Assembly: GCA_023333565.1 (NCBI GenBank) | Contig: JAJKFH010000115.1 | Location: 372,001 to 436,000, forward strand | Length of the DNA: 64,000 bases | DNA from: Puffinus mauretanicus | Taxonomy: Eukaryota; Chordata; Aves; Procellariiformes; Procellariidae | Direction of reading: 5' to 3' | In this document: positions 39,501 to 51,500 of the stretch, piece by piece | How positions within the stretch are numbered: the first letter of the stretch is position 1 | Layout of the letters: every line of letters begins with the position of its first letter | The notes under the pieces: model-generated | Database searches by the model: none | What the model was told of the DNA's origin: nothing | What the model saw: only the letters and a program-made list of their open reading frames with translations | Program-made: the position numbers and the translations under genes

Positions 39501-42500
39501 AGCTACTGCTGTCTGTCAGATGCTAAAAATTAGCCAAAACAAAAATCAAACAATCCAATTGTATTTTTTTAAAGCTCCAGCATAGTACTACTTTAATCTA
39601 ACACTTGAATGTAGCACTACTTTAATTTCATCTTAATCTAAAACATTTGAATGTATTTTGTTCAGCTCATGAAAAAATACACAATTTTGCAGGTTTCTTT
39701 TGCAGCGACCAGGTGTGATACACGCGTGCTCAAAAGATGTTGTGGCTTTTTTAATTTAGATGCTGTTTAATGTTTAGAAATAGTGGTATTAGAAGAGAAA
39801 CCTTTTCTACTAGAGCAGTCACATTGCGACTACGACCCTGTGAGCTGTATATCTTAAGATTGTCTCAAGGTTCCTATATAGGGCCCAAAAGTCAGCATGT
39901 GCTGAGGGACCTTATAGCCTGATCTTCCAGAATAAGATTCGGATTGCTTATGCTTAGCATTTTGATTACACCTATGTGCTACTGGTATTTTTTTGTTTTA
40001 TTGCAGAACTGTTGTTCTTATAAATCTTAACTGGCAGAACTGTGCTATGCTGTTAGACTGCTGTGTTACTAAACTTGAAATGATGTGATACTCTTGGGAA
40101 GCATAATTTCTTTAGTTATGCTGACCTAATCCTTCCAAAATATTGCATGCAGAATCCCAACAATTCTGCTGAACTGTTGGTAGCAAATTGTTTATGCAGA
40201 TACTTAAATAATCCAGTGCAGGAGCTATAACAGGAGTGGAAGGACCAGAGGGAGCTCTGGCAACAGCAGCCATCGTCACTGACTAACTCTCTGCCTGATG
40301 CAAAAAAGCGGTTAAAAACCATTCTTCGACTGAAGAGATGTGAGCTATAATGGTCCCCAATGAGCTCAGGAGGTAGAAAAATATCTTTCATGGGCTCATA
40401 TAGCAGCAAGTGTTGTACCTAGATGAAAAGGGTAGGGTTTATAAAAAAAATATCCAGCTATATAGATATTGCCAGAGTCATCCTCCCTCCCTCAAGTAAG
40501 GAAAAAAACTGGGAGTCCTGTGTTGCAATGGATAGACTCAGCATAACCTTTGGACAGCAAACCTATGGGAGGGATAGCATAGGAACCTTTAGTCTTGTTT
40601 CATAGCCAACTACCTCTTCCACGGTCAATTCCTCAATAAAGCCATCTCTTTTGGTATGCAGTACACATGCATATGTCATTACTTTCTGCAAAAGCATGTG
40701 TGTTTGAACGCACAGCTGAGATTCTGGTCCAGGTATGTTCCTATCTTGCTAAGTAGTGGCCCAGAAAAAACAAGCGGCAGTTTTCTGGCAGGGGCCTCAA
40801 GACAGGCTCTAAAATCTTACTCAGGCAGTCCCTGTCTTTTAAAATTGACGTAATCATGTGTGAAATCTTGGGTAGAGCTAGACAATACTTTGGATTTCTT
40901 AATGCAGTGTAAAGATAGTGGGTCAGCTTCTTGTAGTTTCATGATAGGATTTTGAAAGTAAATTGGAACGAACGGGGGAAAATACTGGTTTTGTTTTACT
41001 GCAGCCATTTCTGTGGTGTATTTTCCTTAAATACATCTAGGTTTTCTTCATAGTGACAGCCTTTTTTGGCACTGGAAACATAGCTTCTGTTAACAGGTAA
41101 ATTTTATTCATTGATTTGAGACACAGGGTACAAAAATTCTTCTTGCAGTTGGTGTACTGAATATAAATTTGGTTGGCAAAATCAGGGCAGCAGAATTAAA
41201 GCAATAATCAATGGAATAATGATAACAATTTATTTTTTCTGCTCTCTGTAACGTGTTCCCTAAGAGCCTGAGCTTGTTGGTTATGAGGTCGTCTCAATTT
41301 CCATTAGAAGTTAGTGGCAGCGTGAGCAGAGAGGGCTCGGCTGCTCACCAACAGCACGGCGCCTCTAAAGACATGAGCAGAGAAAAATTGTAGAGAAAGA
41401 AGTGAGGTAGGCTGTCCTTGCTAATTTAATATTTGAGCAAGAGAAGAAGTTGGAAGCCTTGTTTAAAAATGTATATACGCACAGTGTGTTACAGAGTAAC
41501 TAAATGTTCTGGTTTTTTAATGGAAAATGCCATTTCAAGGATATGTTGTAATGTCTTTTTCGTGTTTCTCTAGTTTTGATCCTGCTTCTGTCTATTGTTT
41601 CTTGACTGTGTTCAGTCCCTTCATGATGGGAGGCTTGCTTGTGCTAAAGGTTAGTAATCTTACCTCATTGAAACTTTCTCAAAGAACTGTTTAATAAATA
41701 ACATATCATGTACACGATTTTTACATTGCAATTTACAAAAACATGTATATGTATTTGAGCTTCATTAGCCTTCTTAACCACGTGTGAAGCTTTCAGCCTT
41801 TGTAGTGTTTCTAGAGACGGATCCTTCTGTTTCCCAAAAGAGAGAAGCTAAAGTACTTGGAAGTATAATTTAACTGCATTAGATCGGTTTATTGTATTAA
41901 AATGGAAATTTTAAATGTTGAAAAAACTTAAATTATTTTAAAAATTATAAGCTTTCCCTGTAGAACAGTATCTACAGAAACATTGAGGATATGTCTATTT
42001 TATTAGCTCTATCTACATTACGTTAAGTACAGGCTTTGAATGCTCTACTGATTAGGTTGTCATTTTACAATGAATATTATTTTTTATGATTTTTAATAGT
42101 CTACCAAAGATTGGATTGCACTTCTTGTTTACAGGCAAGGTGTGGGAGCTCTTTTCTAATGTTTGAGTAAAGGATCTACCAGAGGGGTAAAGAGGCAAAC
42201 AGGAAGGCAGACATGGAATTTATGGATTATTGCTAAAATAAGCAGTATTTCCTGCCTCTGCTTTTCTGCTGCTTCTGTCCCAGAGAAAGCAGCCTTAAGT
42301 TACAGGTATACTGCATGTTATACTGCAGGACATAAGTCAATAATGCAAACCTTCTGAATGCAAGAGAACGGGTTTTAGCAATGCTTTTACACTACTAACT
42401 TAAGGATTACAAGTCAACTTTGGAAAGAGCAAAAGGCAACATTCATGTTTCTAACTTGTTTGTTTGGTTTGTTCTTAATTTACTGAACTGTTTACATTTG

Positions 42501-45500
42501 CTTGACTTGGCTTTGGAGGGGCAGTGTGATCCTTGCCTTACTGAATACATTCTATATTCGGATTTTTTTTGTGGTTGAGATGAGATTGTCCTATTATGCT
42601 TGGAGCTCTGCAGCCTGTCACATGAGATATTGGATCTGAATAGTTCTGTCTTCTAGCCGCGTTGAAGTATTTATCACTAGTGCTAAAATGGATAAATGAA
42701 GTGAGGATCATTAATGTGTTTTAATTACAGTTTCCATATTGCCTCATGGCTTATTTCACTGCAGTTCAGCTATGACCATGGAAGGGGTTTTTTATTCATT
42801 TACGAAACATGCTTTCTGCAAAATGACTTTCTACCTTTTCTTGACAATATTTTATTTTTGTAACATACACATTCTGTGATAATTTCAAAAGCAGGAAAAT
42901 GTTTCCATAACCTGCCAGGTTGTTTTGTAAATATGGCTATAAACTAAAATGTAGCTTGTGTTTTAAACAGGTTGTAATCCCGTTTGTTCTGGTATCGTGT
43001 GCTTTCGAAGCCGTTCAAGTCATAACACAACTGTCTTCTAAGAGGTACAGTAAGTGCTGTATTTCTGCATTAGTAAGGGTTTCAAATCTATTTTGCAAGA
43101 ATTCAGAATTGTCAAATCTCAATCTAAATTTAAAAACAACAGTAGATCACATTGTTGCTTTTATTTGTTATTATGGTTTGGGTTTTTGTTCACTGATTTT
43201 GCAAGCTCGGGAATTCTTTTCTTAGTGACAAATGAGTATAAATGGAAATGTTGGCCCTGTCTGAAACAATCAGATATTTAATATTCTTTGTTGACAATAC
43301 ACAGAAGGAGCACTTTTCTTCCCATAATGTAGAAAAATGAGCAGAATTTAAAGTCTGATTTTTTGTTTTAAATTGCATCTCTGCCTACAGTACAATATTT
43401 TAAAAATAACTCATTTATAATGTAACCAATTTACAGCTTTGTAGCACTGACCCCACCACAAATAGCATTTTAAAAAAAGGCTGTATGACCTTCCATTGCA
43501 GTTCAATGCTTCACAGGTGTGTTCAGTATTACATATTTTTCGCAGTAGGACTAGATGGCTGCCAGTCTTCAGAGAGAATGTGGAACGGATGCCCAGCCTC
43601 GCAGAGTGCTGTATCCGGACTTGAACTACCCTCACTCTTTTCACTGTCTCAAGATTTTTATTTTTTTAACTGTTAGCCCTCCCTACCCCTTTCAGTGCAC
43701 CCAGTGCACATGACTGAATCCTCTGCTCATCATGTGGGATTACGTATGGTGCTGAGACAGAGGAGGTCTCTGTCAGCCACATGGTTTTGAGTTTGTCACT
43801 GTGGGATGTTGTGTAGGGTTGACCGAAAGTCTCGCTGGACAGTGGCAGGGGGACCACAGGATGTCTGTCCTGCATGTTGCTCAGCTGAGCAGAAGGAAGC
43901 TGCCCTTGCTCAGTGTGATGCCCTCTGCCTTTCTGTTTTTCATCCTGCCTGTGCCCTGCCTGTTGCCTCCTTATACAGTGCCACCCGGTACTAAGGAGGG
44001 ACACGGCAGCCTGAAATCTGACTTCTTGCTGGAGAGGAAGCACAAGGCTCACCATCCCTTTTACCTTCTCTGCCTTAGCTGTGCACCCAGCGTACTTGGG
44101 CTGTCCCTGGACCCCCCAAGGAAGTATATTCATGCTCCTCGCTAAGGCTTATACAGGAGCAGGGCTGCGTTGAGGAATCAGGGTTGCTCAGAAGACTAGC
44201 TAGTGATTTACATTTCTAGGGCTCAGGCATCATAAAGGTCACCATTTCCTAACTTGTGAACGCTTGCCTTGGCAGCACCAGTGATATTGCAAGCTTTTAT
44301 GGAATGTGCATCTGAGTGTGTGAGAGGGGAAACGATATCAACTTCTTAAATCAGGGGACATGAGTACGTCTGTGCAGCTTTATGAGGCTGTGATTGTAAC
44401 TCCGGCTGGTATTTGTGCCGGCTTCATTTAGTTGTGCTCAGGTAACAATAGCAGTGATACTGGCACAGCGTCAGCCTGGGAACAAGGCAGAAATCAGAAG
44501 ATGTGCCCAGGATCCCTGGAGAGGCGGTGCTCTGATTGTCAGTGCATCCTGAAGTCTGTGCTGCACTCTTTATTGCCTTTGCTGCCCCTGCTAGATAAAT
44601 TAAGCCATCACAGGGGATGATCTTGTCTTTGTAGTCTATAAACGTGCCCTGAAATTAGTGTTGTCCTTCGTTGTGAAAGGCTTCCTGCAGTTCAGAAGGG
44701 CAAAAAATAGATTTTTGTGATTTGGACAAATTGCTCCTAAACTCCCTGTTTACAGATTAAAGATTTTTTTTTTTTTTTTTTTTTTTGCTGTTCATGGGGA
44801 ATGTTCTGTCAGAATATGTTCTTGGAGCTTGCCTGTGAAAACATCCCTCTAGTTGAGTGCTTCCTAGGCACGACAAGATTGCAACATCTTATCTGAGCCA
44901 TAGGGAAATGGAGAGAAGCCTCTCCGTGCGTCTGAGATACAGTTGGTTTGTTGCATCCTTATTTACTAATGAAGCATAGCTGATGTAGGCAATATCAGAA
45001 ACTTCCTCATCAGAAGGCATTGGTATGGGTGTCCCCCCAGTACATGCTCATACAACACTGCAGCAGGACGTTTTCTCAAAAAAAGCTGTGTGGATTTATG
45101 ATGGTAGTACTAATAAATTAACTGTATTCTAGTTAAAGACTTCTCTGTTAATGGGTCAGCTGTTTGCAACATTGCTTCAGTGTCATTAACTTAGAAACTA
45201 GTTTTAACCAGTTATAGCAATTGCTTTCATGTAATTTAGGATTTACATAGTTTAATGAAAAGAAGATTAGGTTAATGGGGAGGGGAAATAGCTCTGTGTG
45301 CTCCCTTTGGTTCCTTTTACTGGCCACAGCCTACTTTCCAGAAGTAACCTGCTGCCTGACAGAGAGGCCCGTGGCTTTGGGAGCATGCCACCAAAATGCT
45401 GGGCATTCCCAGAGCAGCTTACGGGCACCCAGAGATCTGGAAGGGGGGGTAAGCACCTCCTTTGGCAGCCTCCTACCCAGCAGGATGGTTGTCAGGACAG

Positions 45501-48500
45501 GACCGATCGGCTCAGGTATCTGTCTGCCTATGCCGAACAGCTTTGCTCACTCTTGAGTCCATCTTGAAGCTTCTAAATCAGCTTTATTTGGCCTAACCGG
45601 CACATGAGCTCCCTGCATCAGGAATAGGCAGGTGCTGTTTGTAAGATGCTCTTGGTCTCCAAAAAATGACTCGTGTTAGGTTTCTCTGTTGCAAAATTGA
45701 AACTCTGTTAATGTGAAATGTCTTTTTCAAGCAGGGTGGGATTACAAATGCCAGATGTCCTAGTCATATATTTTAACTGTTCTCTAATACATTGAAATGT
45801 ATCTGAGTGATTGAAAGGCAAGTGCAAAAAATCATCTTATTTTAATTTCTTTACGGGGATTTTAATAAGCTTTGTAACATCTGTGGCCATAAATAAAGGT
45901 AGATGATCTGTTTGTTTTGTTTTTTTTTTCTTTGCAGCCTTTTCCTCATTGTTCTTGTGATTTCAGACATTATGGCTTTGGTAAGTTGTTGTTGCACATT
46001 CTCTTCAAATAAGATCAAGAAGCAGAGGGTTCTCCTAATTCCATCTAGAGAGATCTGAATTTGTTTCAGACTTCAAAGTTTTTGTAACTAGGACAGTGAA
46101 TTGGATTGCAATCCTAGCATAATTTAGAGATAAAACTCCTCCAGTCACCACTCTTTGAATTTCATGTAATTAATGCTTCTGAAGAAGCAATATTCTCATA
46201 ACAATGAGAGACAAAAATGAAGTAATAATTTATCATTCTGAGTTTTTCATGTGCTTTCCAATCAAATTCCTAGGAAGAATTTAAATGAGAATATCAGTTT
46301 TAGCTGTGTGCAGGGTTTAGTTAATTTTCAGGAATTTTGAACCTTTTACTTGCCCCACCTTCACTTGAAAAAGAGAGGAAAAGGAGAAATGCGTTACCCG
46401 CCAGCTCTGTTAGAGTTGTCAGAATCCAGAAGATCAGAAAAAGACACTTTGTGTCCTTTGGGCCCTTTGTAATAAGCTGTTAGGAAATGCTATCTTCAGA
46501 AAGCTTGCATCCACAAACCAAGCTAGCTAAAACAATCCAAAGCTGAACAATACCCCAAAATAATTTTTTACAGATTAAATGTGCGTTTTCGTTGCCCCCT
46601 CAAACTGTCTTCAACCCAGCAAGCAGTGCCACTGGGTATCACAAGATAAACAGAAAACTTTTCAAAGCAGCAGGTGGAACTGGTGTTCTCACTTCGTACA
46701 TGCTAGTTTAGTTTCATCCCTTTGGAGTAAGCATTGCTGGTATGATTTCCTTGTACACTGATCTGTGGATCTCACTTGATAGGAAGAACAGTGAGTAAAA
46801 AACCAAATGATGACTAATTTGTCTGTAGAGTGAGAAATGGAGAAGGTGTAGTTTTGTGTAGTTTCAAATAAATCTGTGTGACTAATCTGATTTTTGATAA
46901 CTTCCACAGGAAGAGGATTAAAATACCAGTAAAGCACACTCTCATAGCATTTCACTAATAAAATCAGTCTAAGTAGACCAAAAGAAGAGAGCAGGCATGT
47001 ACTGGTGTGTAGCAAGCCCCAGTATATCCAGACCTTATATCTCAAGTATTCTCCTATTTTGGTTTAACTATTTTAAAACAATTAGCAAATATGTACTTGG
47101 TGTACAAAACAAAATATTACCAAAGAGGTGTGATATGCAGGAGCTGTGTGTTTATCAAGAAATGAGAAAGTTGGCAGGGAAAAAAAAAAAAAAAAAAAGA
47201 AAGAGAACTGGTGTGTGGTCTTGAATCAATGTGGCCACCAGCTAGAATTTGGGGGATTCACTAATAGACAAGTACTGTCTTCTCCCAACATTATTCCCGT
47301 TTTACAAGGAAACTGCCAGAGTTGCCCAAAGAAATTTGTGGCGGAATTCCATGAAAACAATGCAGCCTTCTCTTTGGCACTAAGTGTTATTTGGGATCCT
47401 GTTATTTCAAACAATAAGGTGGCTTAGGTTTTCTTATTGAAAAAGTTCTCAGCTGGTAATCTTCTGTTTCTTGCAAGCCCAGCTTGACAGAACTTACTCC
47501 ATCTTTAGGTGTTAGAGTTTGATACCATGTTAAATCTATTTCTGGCTCCTAGACTATTCTTTACTTTGGTCCAAATGAGCATTCCTGGAAAGGTCTTGCC
47601 CTTGTTCTACTTGAAGAATTAGAAACTTAGAGTAAACAGCCTGAACACATGGGTTTTAATTTTGCATTTCAAATTGTGCAATGTTGATGTACTAATCAAA
47701 GCTTTTTTATTTCCTAGCATTTTTTCTTTTTGGTTAAAGATTATGGAAGCTGGCTGGATATTGGAACAAGGTACAGGGTTTTTTTGCCTCCATTGCATTT
47801 TTAAAATGCTCATAGTTAATATTGTTGTTTATCTACTCAGAACTCTTGTAATTTTTTCCAATTACTCTCCTTAATCAAATGCTTCAGTGATGTTCCCCGT
47901 ACTTAAAATGCATGTGCACGCATGTGTGCACACATGTATACGTGTATATATATCCCAAGCTAAAACTTGTGTCTTAAAATCTCTGTCAGAGCAACATGGA
48001 GTAAGTAATGACTCTAGCATGACAAGAAATACAGTTAGTAGGATTTGTTTGATTTCTAAAGAACAGTAATTATACAAAAATATTTTAATTACTGTTTTGC
48101 ATTTTAATTAGTTGTAATCACTGTTAAAATAACAATCTATCAAAATTGTTAATTTACTTGAATCTAGTTAATCCTCCATATACAATCCCCTGTGAATTAA
48201 TGAACCTTGTGCAAATATGTTGGTGGCTACCAAGACCCATGCATTTATCCTCCGTCTAGCTGGGGGAGAGTAAATCTGTAGCATTTAAACATAGAAAACA
48301 GCTAAAATGAGAGAATTTGTTTTGCATTATGAGTCGTACTAGCCTCCACAGCATATATCATGGGGTAGGTTTTCAACTGTGCAGTCTTATTTGTGAATAG
48401 TCCACAAATAACAAATACAGAGCATACATATTTCAGATTTACCTTCCCTGAGTTGTGGAAGTAGATAATATGCTGTAATAAGTGTAGTAGGGAATGTGGT

Positions 48501-51500
48501 GTTAATAATCCAGCCAGTCTGGTCACTTGACACTATTATTTAAACAGAAGTTGAATAGTGACCCATTGTCAATATTCTGTTTAGTCTTCATTTACTCTGT
48601 GCTTTGCAGAGCCCCAGCGTTCCCTCCAGAGCATACATGCGTGTACACACGCGTGCACGCGTATTCTGCTTGTATTCTTTGGAGGTTCAAATTCCTGCTT
48701 GTAGCTACCTTTTGAAGGTTCCTAATGGGAGGAGATATACTTAGATCAAATAGTGGAAACAATGCTTTAACATCACACTTTCTTGTTATGGTCAGCTTAT
48801 GGTAAATCAGATGGCCTCATCCTTTGGTTTGAATTCCTATGCAGATTAATAAGGATATTAAAGACCTCAGAAAAGCTCTGTTCTGCTGGGCAAGAAGCTT
48901 TCTAATTGGGATTTAGCAAGCAAAAATATAAATCGTTACAAGTACCCGAAAACTTCCTCTCTGGTATACAGTCTTCATAGCGTAGAGATTTACAACGGTG
49001 ATAGGTTGTTGGATCCATTTCAGCTGGAAGTTTGCCTTATCCCAAAGAGTTTAGGGGAGCTCATTATGCACAACCATAATTCTGCCTCTTCATGTGTGTG
49101 TGTGTTTTAAGCACTGAAGAAAGCACTGAAAAACTCCTTTCAAAAGAGTAATTTGTGATTAATTTTTAACGTGGTAATGCATAATGTTTAGGCAACCTTA
49201 AATTTGTCATTACTTCACTTTTGAGTGCTTGACTTTGCCACCTACGTTATTTTATTGTAGTGTCTTTATATATGTTTTATATGTACGTATGTATATGCAC
49301 ATAAGATAAAAATGACTAGGGTTGCGTAAGAAAAGAGGTGAAGTCATAGGTGCAGAGCTGAAGTGGTCCTTCTTTTACCTAGCATGAGCAATATTTTGGC
49401 GCCTGAACCTTCTCCTCTGAGCAGATTTCTAATGTGTGATCCTCAAGCTTGGCAAAATTAGCAGGCAACAGAAGATTTTTTTTGTTTGTTTGTTTATTCC
49501 TGAAAGGGAAGATGAGCTTCACGGGGTTTTGGGCTATTCCCAAAATCAGTGGGAGAGAGGTACTGACATGGCTCTTTCCTGTCCTCCTGTTACAACTGGG
49601 GTGACAGCTCTTTAACATTCCCATTGTAGTGTTGTCTGTTGTTGCTTTGACAGCAAGGTCTGAAAATATTCTATCTCGGTTGCCATTTTAGGTGTTGCCA
49701 AAATTTTCCTGAGAAGGCTGAGTCAGTTAAGGAAATGACAGTTCTTTTTTTTCCAACTGTTTGTATCTCAACAAAGCCTGCGTAGGATTTCATGGAACAA
49801 AGAATAGGAGCGCCCTTAGGGACAGCTGCTCTCATCTTTTTTTTTCCTTTCTTTTTTTTTCTTTTTTTTTTTTTTGTAGCACTGGTAGGAAGTCTGTGTG
49901 CGCGCGTGCAATTATCAGGGTTCGTTTTATATTACTAGTTACCACATCATTGAAATCACAGGTGGAAAAGCAGCAATTTAATTGCCCAGTGAAGATTCAT
50001 TCCTCTAAAGTCTGTCAGAGTTCAGTGGTATATGTGCCTCATTTGCAAAGCTTCTGATGTATATTTCCCTACTCATTCTTTTTTGTGGTGATAGCTTTCT
50101 ATGGATTTTCTAATTACCACGCTTCAAAACTTTTGTATGTCCTCTCTTTTACTAAGAATGTGCAAGTTCAGTAGGAAACCCTCATTAGGCAATACTTGGG
50201 TTTTTCAATACCAGTCCTCAAAAGTTTCATGTGTAAGAGCTGGTTTTCCCCAGCTCTTGTGATAAAAAGATGACCTTCACTGCTTTTTTTTTTGGTGATG
50301 TTTTTTTTCCTAGTGGATCTCTCTCATTGTTTGGAAGTAGGGCTTGTTTACTGAACTTACATATTTTCCTTTTTTTTTTTTAATTTCACCCCTGACTCCT
50401 GGCTTTTACATCTCATTCTACCATGCCTTAATCACATTACATCTCATTTTACTGTGCCTCATATCTGCCTTGACAATGTGATGTCTTATTCCCCCAGCTG
50501 AATTCACCATGACACTTAAGCATTGTCTTTGAATGTAAAGAGATTTCTATTTTTCCCACTCTTCCAGATCATAATGAAATGCTGAGCAACAACAGATCCA
50601 ACATACAGTCCTGTATTACTACATTCAGCAAATTATCAACGCACCATTGATTCCCTCCTCTCAGTAAATTATCAATTACCATAAATATTTATGGCTTCTT
50701 AGAAAGTTTTCAAGCCCCTTTGCTTAATGGTCATGCCAAAATCAATGTGAACTTGTTTTTCAGAGAGTGCTTTTCATTGTTTTGATGTAATAACGGGATA
50801 ATAATCTTGCAGTGAACACGGAACTCATAGCAGTGGCTTACGCAAGCTTCTGAGGTCTGCTAACCTTCCCATCTACCTATATATCTTGAGGTCACCCTAA
50901 ATTGCATCATATGCCCTAGAAGAACACACCATTACATTTCATAAAAATAATAATGCAGTTTTCCTAGTATTTTTGATGTATCAGTGTGTAGTACGTGATC
51001 ATGAGAAGTTTGTTCTGACAGATTCTTTTATTTTTGAATAACAGAAAAATGGAGTAGCTAGCTTTTCGGCTTCTTTGTCACTAAAATAATTTCTCTCTGA
51101 CTTATCCTATATCTATGGATCTCTATAGATAGAGAAATATAGCCTTTAAAGCCTACTATATCTATACAATATATGCAATTTGTAAATAGCTGTATATTCA
51201 GATAGTCAAGATAAACTCTGAAGCTTCTTTATATGACAGTATTATATAGTTTTATACAGACGCATACTGTACTACTCCCTCCCTCTTTTTATAACAGTTG
51301 CTGGAAGATAAAGATACAATCTTAACTGTTCTGCAGTTTCAAAGTTCAGGGGACATAGATAAAGCACAGAAGACTGTTTTTTAGGTTTTAGATAACAGAA
51401 TCAGTTTCAGGTTTGGGATGCTAGGACTTCTAGGTCTGACTATTAAAACAAAGGTCTTGTAAGTAGGAGGAAAACAGTGTTTACCAACAATTTCTAAAAC

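Noticed and set aside
43666..44145. 155-codon minus and 114-codon plus frames overlapping in the intron after exon n
   Set aside because: These are overlapping opposite-strand frames in a GC-richer patch, with no recognisable motif, so chance is the simplest explanation.
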